DNA of 28,246 nucleotides from the NCBI GenBank assembly GCA_937896015.1, contig CALBLR010000424.1:1-28246 (forward strand), given 5' to 3'. The notes under the pieces were generated by a model that had not been told where the DNA came from, made no database searches, and worked only from the letters and a program-made list of their open reading frames with translations. This document shows positions 14,413 through 22,592 of the stretch, in pieces. Source of the DNA: an uncultured Prevotellaceae bacterium (GTDB lineage Bacteria; Bacteroidota; Bacteroidia; Bacteroidales; Muribaculaceae). The stretch's first letter is position 1. Every line of letters starts with the position of its first letter. Position numbers and translations under genes: made by a program.

Positions 14413-17400
14413 TTACTTGTCGATCATCTTCTGTGCCTTGACCGAGCCGTTGCCGTAGGTGCGCACCACTATGTAGGCTTGGCCGTCGCGGTTAGAAGGC
14501 TTGTCCACCCTGATTCCGCCCACGGTGTAGTATGTTTCACTTACAATGGCTTTGTCGGTGTCGATGCCGTCAATGCCCGATGGCGTGTTGAGCTTCAGAG
14601 TCCACACACGGCTGAAATCGCCGCATGAGGCGGTGAGCAGTGCGTCGCCTATGGTGTTGGCGGCCACCACGGCGTTGTTACCGTCAATCTTCACCGCGGG
14701 GTTGCTTGCAGTCCATGTCACACCTTGCGGCGTGCCCAGGTGGAAGCTGCCCAGCACGTTGTCGTATGTGCTGCCGTCGTCGGGCAGTACAACGGCGGCT
14801 GCATTGGCCATGGCGCAGTCGTTGGCCGTGAATCCTGGAATCACGGGCAGTGTGTAGCTGTCGCCGCAGTCCCAGTTGCCTTCCATGCCGGTTGCTGCCG
14901 CAAGGGCGGCAATGGTCACAGGAGTGCCGCCTATGGTGTCTTGCGCATATGTGCCATAGTCGGTGACATAGCTGGTGTTGCTCATGATGCTGCCCGAGGC
15001 CACATCCCAGCCAAAGTTGTCACCCACAAGGTTGCCGCACAGGGTGTCGGCCTTCTCAACACGTCCGGCATTGTAGCAGTCGACAAGGGCCGCGCCCTGC
15101 CAAGTGGTGGTGCCGCGCGTGGGCGAGCCTATGAGGCCGCCCACACTCTTGGGCGCTTTCACCGACCCGGTGTTGTAGCAGTTGAAGTACTGCACGCGGC
15201 CTTGGCCTCCCAGTCCGCCGGCGTTTTCAGTTCCGGCCACTACGCTGCCTGTGTTGAAGCAGTTCTCCACACGCGAGTTGCCGCTGCCGTATCCGCTGAT
15301 GCCGCCTGCGCCATTGCGCGAGGTGGTGATTTGGCCTGAGTTCCAGCAGTTGCGCACTGTGCTTGCATCGCCCAGCAGTCCGCCTATTATGCCGCCTGCG
15401 CCCAGGGTGGCCGAGATGTCGGCTGTGTTGTAGCAGCTGTCCACCACGGTGTGGTCTGGCATTTGTCCGCCAATGCCGCCGCCGTAGTTTGCGGCAAGTA
15501 TTGTGCCGCTGTTGTGGCAGCGTGCCACACGGGCGGGATTGTCGCTCTTTATGGCAAGTTCGCTGCCCCAGATGCCGCCGGTGTACACGGCGTTTTCGGC
15601 AAATATGCTGCCGGTGTTGTAGCAGTCGGTCACTTCGCTGCCTGCCGACAGCATGGCCAGCAGTCCGGCGGTGCCGTGAGTCGACTTTGAAAGCGTGGTG
15701 CTCACGTCGCCGCTGTTGTGGCTGTGTGTCACCTTAAGCGGTGCTGTGGCGGCCACATTGCCCACAAGGCCCGCAGCCACGTCGCCGGCTGTGATGGCGC
15801 CCTCGTTGCTGCATTCTTCCACCACCAGGGCATAGTTGCCGCGCACATAGCCCTGCAGGCCGGCGGTGGCAGTGCCTTTTGAGTTGCCAATGTCGGCTTT
15901 GTTGACGCATCGCACATATTCAGCGCCATATCCGGTGCCAACAAATCCGGCCACATTGGCTCCCGAGCCCGAGCTTGTGACGACTCCGAGGTTGGCGCAG
16001 TCGGTGAATCTCGCGCCTGCAGCCGCCACCTCGCCCACAAAGCCGCCGATGGCTGCCGATGTGCTTGAAATCTCACCATAGTTGGTGCAGTGGTCAAAGC
16101 TGACGCCACCGCCTGCCTTGGCTGCAAAGCCTCCTTGCGAGCCTTTGCCCGACACATTGACGCGGTTGATGCAGTTGACGAATGCGCCGTTGGCATAGCC
16201 GGCAAACGCGCCTGCGTAGGTGGATGTGGACGTCAGTGTGCCCTCGAGTGTGAGGTCGCGCACGGTGGCGCTTGTGCCTATCGAGCCAAACACGCCGTAG
16301 TTGCGGGTGGAGGTGCTTATCTTAAGTCCCTTGAAAGAGCGTCCGTTGCCCAGCAGCACTCCGCCAAATGGCGTGACACCGTCGGCGGCGGCCGCCTGGA
16401 ATTTAGCGGCTGTGCTGAAGTCGATGTCGTTCATCACCTTCACAAACTTGCCTGTGAGCGGGTTGGCCGTGGCGGTGATGTAGGAGCCGAACGTGTTCCA
16501 GTCGTCAATGGTGCTTATTTGGTAGGGGTCCGATTCTGTGCCCGATCCGTTGAGCGCCAGGGCATATACTGCCGAAATAGCAATGGGCTTCACATAGCCG
16601 TTGAGTGTGGCTGTTATGGTGTCGCTCTTTACCGCAGTCAGGCTGGCTGGCACCGTCAGTGTGTTGCCGTCGATGCCAAATTCGCTGCCCCGAGCCAGCT
16701 TCCAAGTGGTGCCTTCGGCACTGCTGAGGGTGGCGTTGCCGGTGATGTGGCGGGCGTCTTGTCCGTCGCCAATGCTGAGCACCACCTGTGCCGCCGCTTG
16801 GGCCAGCGGCTCGCCGGCAAACTGCTTGAGCACGGGGTAGCGACCGGCCTCAAACTGCCACACCGCCGCGTCAAGCCCGTCGATGGCCTTGCCCGATGTG
16901 AGCTGTGCCGATGTGAGTGCCGACATGTCTCTGTTGGCGTCGTTGGCTTCGGCATTGAGGCCGGTCACCTGGCTGTCGAAGTAGACGGCCTTTACTGGGC
17001 CTGCATTGCCGCTTTTGCCGCTTATGGCTCCGGTGCCTGCAAGCTTGGCGGCAAACACGGTGCCGTAGTTCACTGCCCCGGTTATCACGTTGTTGGTGGC
17101 CACGGCGGCATTGCTGTTGTTGGCTCCCACAATGCCGCCGGCTGCGTCAGCGCCCACACTCACGGTGCCGGCGTTGACCACATTGGATATTGTTGCGCCC
17201 AGCGCCTTGCCGGCAATGCCTCCGGCAGTGCGCAGACCCGACAGCGAGGTTTTGAATTTCGACAGCACGCACACCTCCACGGTGCCCACATTCTGGCAGT
17301 TGGCCACAGTGCCTTGCGCGTCGGCCACGATGCCGCCGGCAGTCTCCGAGCCGCAGCGCACGTGTCCGGCGTTGAAGCAATTGGTCACCGAGCTGCCCTC

Positions 17401-20400
17401 AACCGATGCTCCCACTATGCCTCCGGCAGTGGTGCGGTAGTTGGTCACATCGGCATAGTTGCGGCAGTTGTCCACCGAGCCATAGCTGTAACCCACGAAT
17501 GCTCCGGAATATCCTGCAAACTGCAGACTGCAGTCGGCCGCAATGCGCAGGTTCTTAAGCGTGCCCATTGGGGCGAGCACTCCTATGAAGCCCTTGTAGA
17601 TGTCGCCTTTGGCTTTTGAGTCGAGTGTGCCGAGGGTGGTGCCGGTGGGCTTCACGCTCCATTGCACAAAGTCGAGCTTCATGTTGTGGATTGTGTGGTT
17701 GCCGCCGTCATAGTGCCCCTGGAACTTGTCGGTGAGGTCGGTGTTGCAGCAAATGCCGGCAAATGCGGTGTCGTTCTCAAGGTCGATGTCGGCTGTCTGC
17801 AAAAAGTAGGTGTCTTTGTAGAACTGGCGCGCCTTTGATGTGATTTCGCTCAGTTTCACAAGGTCGGCCTTGTTTTGTATCAGGTATGGCTTCTCGGCCG
17901 AGCCAACTCCGTCGAATGCTTTCGGTGCCACCTTAATGGCGTAGATGCGCGGCTGTATGGCCGCATTCATGCTGCCGTCGGCGTTGAGCATTATCACGGC
18001 TATGGTGTCGTTGCCAAACTTGCCGTTAAGCTTGTATGTGTTGTTGGCGATATCTCCCATGAGCCCTTTGGCGCTCAACTGCTGCTTGCCGTTGATGGTT
18101 TGCAGCGAGTAGGCGGCCACCTTGCCCAGTGCCTTTATGCTGAAGTCGTTGGCCACGCGCTCCACATTGTCGGGAAATTGAGGGTCGAATGCCAGAACCG
18201 AGGCGCTGAGCTGGGCTTCAGGCGTGTCTTCGGTGCCTTTCACGCGCGGGTAGTAGCCTTCGGCGAAGGCCCATTTGTCGGCCGAGAACCCCTTTGGCCC
18301 GCTGGCCGATGTGAGGTCGGCTGTGACGGCCGCAAGATGCTGGGACGAGAAGTTCACCATTTGCTTGTCGAAATACACGTTGCTGAGTGCCGGTGTGCAG
18401 CCGGCGTCGATTGCGCCAAGGGCCTCGCGTACGCCGTCTTCGGTGTCGTAGAGGTAGGTGTTGCACACGTTGCGTCCGGCAAAGTAGCTGCACTTTATGG
18501 CTGGCTGCACTGTGTCGAGAGCCACAATGTAGGGGGCCACGCGGCCTGTGATGCCGCCCACGTAGTTGCTGTTGTAGCACGACACCAGTCCGGTGAAGTA
18601 GCTGTCGGTGATGGTGCCCTTGTGCATGCCTGCCACGCCGCCCACTGCGGCATTGCTGTTATATCCATACACATCGGCTGCGGCGAAGCAGCCGTCAATG
18701 ATGCCGCCGGCGTTGTTGCCAACCACGCCGCCCACAAACAGGCCCTCGTGCTTTCGCCCGTCGACTATGCCGGTGAAGTAGCTCTTTCGCACGGCGCTTT
18801 TAGGGCTGTATAGGGTGCCTACCACGCCACCGCCGGTGTAGCCCGTGGTGGGGGCAGACACATACACGCCGGCTCGGGCGTGGCAGTTCTCAACCACTGC
18901 GCTCGATTGTCCGGCAATGCCGCCGCCCATGCCTCCAAGGCCATAAATCATGCCGTTGAAGTAGCAGTCCTTGATGTTGAACGCATAGCCGCATATGCCG
19001 CCGGCACACACGCCCTCGTTGGTGACTGTGCCGCTGGTGTTGCAGTTTTCAATGAGGCCGAAGCTGCAGCTGGCCACGATGCCGGCGTAGTAGTACTGGC
19101 CGCTAACGCTTGCTCCGGTCACATTCAGGTTCTTTATCACCGACACGGTGTCGGCCACGCCAAACAGGCCCGCGAACCCTGCTCCGCGGGTGTTCACCTC
19201 AAGCCCCTTCAGTGTGTGGCCCTTGCCATCGAATGTGCCGCCAAAGCGCTGGGTGTAGTAGTTGCCTATTGGCTCAAACCGGTATCCGCTCATGTCGATG
19301 TCGTTTTCCAAGCTGAAGTGCTTGCCCCTGTAGGTGCTGGCATAGTAGGTGATGCTTGGGTCGCCATACCGGTAGTCTTTATCGGCGTTGACAGTTTCTG
19401 ACAGACGCACCAGGTCGGCCAGCGTTTTTATCTTGTAGGGGTTGGCTTCTGTGCCGTCGCCCTCAAAACCGCTGGCTGCTGCCGCCGGATAGCTGAATGT
19501 GATGCCGTCGCCATGGATTTTTGCGCTTGCCAGTTTGCCGGTGTAGTATTTTGCGGTGCTATACATCACCCAGTTGCCCCACGACAGCTCGGTGTCGGTT
19601 CCGCTGCCCGCAATGCTGCTTGTGGTGGTCTTGCCTTGCGACCAGTCGGCGGCGAGGGTGTAGAAGTTGCCCATGGTGCTGCCTCCCGTCCACACGAGCT
19701 GCGACTGCACTCTCACGCTCTTGTCGCTGCCGAGAAGCACCTCGGCTGTGCAGCCGTGGTTGCCGAAGTTTTTAACCGACACTACATTGCTGCCCGTTTG
19801 CTTCAATATCACGTTCCACGTCTCTGATGCCTTTTCACCGTTGTAGTATGTGACATCCATTTTTGCGTTGGAGCGTTCGATCAGAGTCTTTTCGTTGATG
19901 GTCACATAGCGGTCTTTTTTCGACCCCGCATTCAGAAAAAATCCCCAGTAGCCTGGAATGCTTATGGTGCCGTCGGCCGAAATGGTGCCCGTTATCACTT
20001 CCGATCTCACCGGCTTGCCCACTATGGTGGAGACTGCGATGTCGCACTCCCCATCGGTGGTGGTGGCAGCCAGCTGCGACGGAATTTCGATGATGCCGGC
20101 CGCAAGGTCAACCTTGGCCTTAATCACCACGCCGGCCGAGTAGAAGTTGGTGATGGTCACCGAGTCGGTGCCGAACGGGGTCACTTCCACCGAAAGGCCG
20201 CCATCGGTGGTGGCCGAACTGATGGTCTTGTAGGTCATGACTCCGCTGCCCGCGATGCTGCTGAGGCTTATCGCCCGTGCCGGGGCTTTGTGCGCTGTGG
20301 CCGCCGCTGGCGGCGGTTGCAGTCCGCTCAGCATGGTGCAGCTGTCGCTGGCCGCCTGCAGCCCAGTGTGACTCACTTGCTGCCCAAGCGGCTTGGCTGC

Positions 20401-20508
20401 CACGGCCTGTGCGGGAAATGCCGCAACATCGGTCTCTTGCGCAATGCCGGCAAATGTGGTCGATGCCATGAAAGCCGCCAGCAGCATAAAAGTTGTAGCT
20501 TTTTTCAT
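14413..20508 (-). CDS. Giant GLUG-repeat / right-handed beta-helix surface protein
   Basis: A 2031-residue exported protein with signal peptide MKKATTFMLLAAFMASTTFA. After an N-terminal region of about 340 residues come three large parallel beta-helix modules. Each opens with the same leader: GDGTEANPYKI (near 349), GVGSAEKPYLI (near 866) and GSGTESDPYQI (near 1319). Inside them GLUG-like turns repeat, such as NCYNTGSV followed by GGLIG. Modules 2 and 3 have Cys-X-Asn ladders (NCFNTG, DCYNTG, NCWNSG), while module 1 often has SYFTG in place of the Cys step. Short Ig-like segments with NTLTVPASL or NNAVVAANT separate modules 2 and 3 and precede the tail. The last 55 residues (GIDGIDTDKA, YYTVGGIRVDKP, IVVRTYGNG, KMIDK) resemble the tail of the 918-residue protein. 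GLUG proteins are commonly adhesins or polysaccharide-associated surface proteins; no catalytic site is visible. Confidence 0.9.
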   Translation of the reverse strand: MKKATTFMLLAAFMASTTFAGIAQETDVAAFPAQAVAAKPLGQQVSHTGLQAASDSCTMLSGLQPPPAAATAHKAPARAISLSSIAGSGVMTYKTISSATTDGGLSVEVTPFGTDSVTITNFYSAGVVIKAKVDLAAGIIEIPSQLAATTTDGECDIAVSTIVGKPVRSEVITGTISADGTISIPGYWGFFLNAGSKKDRYVTINEKTLIERSNAKMDVTYYNGEKASETWNVILKQTGSNVVSVKNFGNHGCTAEVLLGSDKSVRVQSQLVWTGGSTMGNFYTLAADWSQGKTTTSSIAGSGTDTELSWGNWVMYSTAKYYTGKLASAKIHGDGITFSYPAAAASGFEGDGTEANPYKIKTLADLVRLSETVNADKDYRYGDPSITYYASTYRGKHFSLENDIDMSGYRFEPIGNYYTQRFGGTFDGKGHTLKGLEVNTRGAGFAGLFGVADTVSVIKNLNVTGASVSGQYYYAGIVASCSFGLIENCNTSGTVTNEGVCAGGICGYAFNIKDCYFNGMIYGLGGMGGGIAGQSSAVVENCHARAGVYVSAPTTGYTGGGVVGTLYSPKSAVRKSYFTGIVDGRKHEGLFVGGVVGNNAGGIIDGCFAAADVYGYNSNAAVGGVAGMHKGTITDSYFTGLVSCYNSNYVGGITGRVAPYIVALDTVQPAIKCSYFAGRNVCNTYLYDTEDGVREALGAIDAGCTPALSNVYFDKQMVNFSSQHLAAVTADLTSASGPKGFSADKWAFAEGYYPRVKGTEDTPEAQLSASVLAFDPQFPDNVERVANDFSIKALGKVAAYSLQTINGKQQLSAKGLMGDIANNTYKLNGKFGNDTIAVIMLNADGSMNAAIQPRIYAIKVAPKAFDGVGSAEKPYLIQNKADLVKLSEITSKARQFYKDTYFLQTADIDLENDTAFAGICCNTDLTDKFQGHYDGGNHTIHNMKLDFVQWSVKPTGTTLGTLDSKAKGDIYKGFIGVLAPMGTLKNLRIAADCSLQFAGYSGAFVGYSYGSVDNCRNYADVTNYRTTAGGIVGASVEGSSVTNCFNAGHVRCGSETAGGIVADAQGTVANCQNVGTVEVCVLSKFKTSLSGLRTAGGIAGKALGATISNVVNAGTVSVGADAAGGIVGANNSNAAVATNNVITGAVNYGTVFAAKLAGTGAISGKSGNAGPVKAVYFDSQVTGLNAEANDANRDMSALTSAQLTSGKAIDGLDAAVWQFEAGRYPVLKQFAGEPLAQAAAQVVLSIGDGQDARHITGNATLSSAEGTTWKLARGSEFGIDGNTLTVPASLTAVKSDTITATLNGYVKPIAISAVYALALNGSGTESDPYQISTIDDWNTFGSYITATANPLTGKFVKVMNDIDFSTAAKFQAAAADGVTPFGGVLLGNGRSFKGLKISTSTRNYGVFGSIGTSATVRDLTLEGTLTSTSTYAGAFAGYANGAFVNCINRVNVSGKGSQGGFAAKAGGGVSFDHCTNYGEISSTSAAIGGFVGEVAAAGARFTDCANLGVVTSSGSGANVAGFVGTGYGAEYVRCVNKADIGNSKGTATAGLQGYVRGNYALVVEECSNEGAITAGDVAAGLVGNVAATAPLKVTHSHNSGDVSTTLSKSTHGTAGLLAMLSAGSEVTDCYNTGSIFAENAVYTGGIWGSELAIKSDNPARVARCHNSGTILAANYGGGIGGQMPDHTVVDSCYNTADISATLGAGGIIGGLLGDASTVRNCWNSGQITTSRNGAGGISGYGSGNSRVENCFNTGSVVAGTENAGGLGGQGRVQYFNCYNTGSVKAPKSVGGLIGSPTRGTTTWQGAALVDCYNAGRVEKADTLCGNLVGDNFGWDVASGSIMSNTSYVTDYGTYAQDTIGGTPVTIAALAAATGMEGNWDCGDSYTLPVIPGFTANDCAMANAAAVVLPDDGSTYDNVLGSFHLGTPQGVTWTASNPAVKIDGNNAVVAANTIGDALLTASCGDFSRVWTLKLNTPSGIDGIDTDKAIVSETYYTVGGIRVDKPSNRDGQAYIVVRTYGNGSVKAQKMIDK

Positions 20509-20675
20509 ACGCTGATATGAATAACTGTGAAAACTTGTTTTGAGGGAGACTTAACTCTCTGTTTAGCCCATCACATTACGCCCTCCCTACCATAAAACGC
20601 ATGCTGTTGGCCTTATCGGATGTCGAATGCTGCCGATAATTGATAAAAATAATGTTCGGAACCCGAAATTCATTA

Positions 20676-20707
20676 CAAAATTACATAATATGAAGTCTAT
20701 TGCCAAA
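20676..20707 (-). promoter_or_regulatory. Predicted promoter of the giant beta-helix protein gene
   Basis: On the minus strand TTTG (20707-20704) is followed after exactly 20 bases by TAATTTTG (20683-20676), a full match to the Bacteroidetes -33/-7 consensus. Transcription would start near 20669, giving a leader of about 160 bases, the longest in the window. Confidence 0.65.
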
Positions 20708-20751
20708 TGAATGTTAATTAATCTTGCCGTAATTAAGATGAAATGTAACGA

Positions 20752-20790
20752 AAGCGGGCCGGTGGCGCTGTGTGCGCTGCCGGCCCGCTT
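20752..20790 (-). terminator. Hairpin terminator of the 1169-residue/LRR operon
   Basis: Perfect 11-base arms AAGCGGGCCGG/CCGGCCCGCTT (20752-20762 with 20780-20790) extend inward through two G-U pairs and four more pairs to a 5-base loop. It lies 26 bases past the LRR gene stop. The minus-strand tail reads GCTTTCG, a short T run. Confidence 0.8.
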
Positions 20791-20815
20791 AAAGGTGCCT
20801 ATTTGCTTGTGGCTG

Positions 20816-22570
20816 TTACTTGACCCTCACTTTAAATCGCTTGTCGCCAACCACCACAATGTATATGCCTGGCGATGGCACTGTGAACGCCTTTTGGTCG
20901 GCAACGGCTTCGCTGGCCACCACTCGGCCGGCAATGTCGGCTATCATCACAGGTGCTCCGTCGGCCTTGCGCACGCTTATTTCGCCGGCAGCCGTGCTGG
21001 TCACCACTGGCGAAACCTTGGCGGCAGTGGCGGCGTCGATGGCAGTGGGCAAAGTCACCACCACATAGTTGGTGGCAATGCGGTAGTCGTAGGTGCCCTT
21101 GGTGTCGCTGAATGTCTTAAACCAGGGGAACTCGCTGTTGGTGACGAAGCAGGCCACGCTGTCTTCCTGCTCGCGCAGGAATGTGAACACGCCGTCTTTA
21201 ACGGTGTAGTCAACGCCTGGCTGCAGCTCTTCGTCGAATTTCGACACCCATTTATATTCAGATTTGACCACGGCAGTGGTGTCGTAGAGTCGTCCATACA
21301 GATAACCGCTGAGGTCCACTTTCTCGCCCACATTGATCACTTTGGGCAGAACGGGGTTCTTTTGCGGGGCATAGTAGTTGTAGGGGGTGGTGTAGGAGTT
21401 CGACGGCTTCATCTTGGGGCCGCGCGGCGGCAGGTTCACAAGGTTGAATTTGTTGCCAGTCACATACAGGTTGGAGAGCGTGTTTTTAAGAGCCTCGTCC
21501 GACAGCTTTATTGACTCAAGCACGCCATTGCGCGCATACAGGGTTTTCACTTTGGGCAGCTTTGAGAAGTCGGCCGACACGAGCGGCGTCTTCTCGCAGT
21601 AAAGCGTTGTGAGCGCGTCAAGGTCGAGGTTCAGGCTTTTAAACGGGTTTGAGTCGAGGCTCAGATATGTGAGCTTGGGCATAGCGCTCAGTGTGAACGA
21701 CTCCAAGTTGTTAGAACCCAGATTGATGCGCCCCAGCACAGGGCAGTCCTCAATGCTGACTGCCGACAGCTCGTGGTTGCCGGTGAGGGCAAGCGTGGTG
21801 AGCGCTGTCAGCCCCTTGGCCTCGAAACTCGTGAGCTTCGACGATGTGATGGTGATTGTCTTGAGCGTGGTGGGCGCATTGAATTTCACCGATTTCAGGG
21901 TGGAGTCGGAGGTGAGCATCACACTTTGCAGGACGGGGCACTTGCTCAGGTCGATGGTCTCGATTCCATTATTGTTGGAGAGGTCGAACTCATATATTTT
22001 CGCGCCTTCCATGGCAAACGTCTTCACTGCATTTTGTTTGCCCAGCTTCACGCGCTGGAGCGCATCGTTCTTGATGTTGATTGACGTGAGTTTCTTGTTG
22101 TCGTTAAGCACGAGGTAGGTGAGGGCTTTCATTCCGTTCACAAAGTCGATGCTTGTGATGGGGTTGCTCTCGCAGCGGAACTCGGTGATGGTGTTGTTGC
22201 CGTCGGCGCCGATGGCCACATCGTAGGCATCGGTGTTGCCGAAGTTGATAAACGAGATCGTTTTGCCATAGATTTTGACATCAACCTCGGGCTTGGTCAC
22301 GGCTATTTTCTTGTTGTAGAGCGTGGCTGCCTTCACCATGTCGTATTCGGTGGAGTCGCCGTCCACCACTACATAGAATTTGGCTCCGGCCTCCGACGAT
22401 TTCAGGTACACTTGCACATAGCGGTCGGCCTCTTTGTCTCTGGCTCCGCGTGCCGACTTGAACGCTATGGCCGGCTCGCTGGCCGCGCTTTGCGCTGCCG
22501 CCTCTGTGGGCAAGGCAAATGCCGCCATCAGCAGCGCGGCCATGGTTGTAAACACTTTCTTCATATTCAA
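20816..22570 (-). CDS. Secreted leucine-rich-repeat surface protein with sorting domain
   Basis: A 584-residue exported protein. The signal peptide is MNMKKVFTTMAALLMAAFAL, with cleavage near EAAAQ; initiation at the third codon (also ATG) is equally possible. Residues about 35-115 form a beta-rich cap. About 125-390 is a leucine-rich-repeat solenoid of roughly 21-24-residue units, for example LTTLALTGNHELSAVSIEDC and LTYLSLDSNPFKSLNLD. After a Pro/Tyr-rich linker (PPRGPKMKPSNSY) comes a beta-rich region (about 420-510). The C-terminus is a sorting domain (PVMIADIAGRVVASEA, SPGIYIVVVGDKRFKVRVK). LRR proteins of this kind in Bacteroidales are typically adhesins; no enzyme motif is visible. Only 22 bases separate it from the stop of the 1169-residue protein gene, so the two are almost certainly co-transcribed and may act together on the surface (inference). 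Confidence 0.9.
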   Translation of the reverse strand: MNMKKVFTTMAALLMAAFALPTEAAAQSAASEPAIAFKSARGARDKEADRYVQVYLKSSEAGAKFYVVVDGDSTEYDMVKAATLYNKKIAVTKPEVDVKIYGKTISFINFGNTDAYDVAIGADGNNTITEFRCESNPITSIDFVNGMKALTYLVLNDNKKLTSINIKNDALQRVKLGKQNAVKTFAMEGAKIYEFDLSNNNGIETIDLSKCPVLQSVMLTSDSTLKSVKFNAPTTLKTITITSSKLTSFEAKGLTALTTLALTGNHELSAVSIEDCPVLGRINLGSNNLESFTLSAMPKLTYLSLDSNPFKSLNLDLDALTTLYCEKTPLVSADFSKLPKVKTLYARNGVLESIKLSDEALKNTLSNLYVTGNKFNLVNLPPRGPKMKPSNSYTTPYNYYAPQKNPVLPKVINVGEKVDLSGYLYGRLYDTTAVVKSEYKWVSKFDEELQPGVDYTVKDGVFTFLREQEDSVACFVTNSEFPWFKTFSDTKGTYDYRIATNYVVVTLPTAIDAATAAKVSPVVTSTAAGEISVRKADGAPVMIADIAGRVVASEAVADQKAFTVPSPGIYIVVVGDKRFKVRVK

Positions 22571-22592
22571 TCCTTTCGTTTTTTTGTGGTTG

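Larger units (their letters stand above)
20509..20815. other. Intergenic region: long leader, promoter and upstream terminator
   Basis: These 307 bases hold no supported gene. From the right: a hairpin terminator (20752-20790) of the leucine-rich-repeat protein gene, a well-formed minus-strand promoter (20676-20707), and then about 160 bases of untranslated leader for the giant beta-helix gene. The leader contains a 7-base stem (20613-20619 with 20633-20639, 13-base loop). I recognise no known riboswitch. Confidence 0.65.

Noticed and set aside
16090..17619. A 509-codon plus-strand open frame inside the GLUG protein gene
   Set aside because: It mirrors the repeats of the real gene and has no protein-family character.
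14413..20508. Repeated short DNA blocks that could be mistaken for a CRISPR array
   Set aside because: The repeats are imperfect, in frame and encode GLUG turns. There are no uniform spacers and no cas genes.
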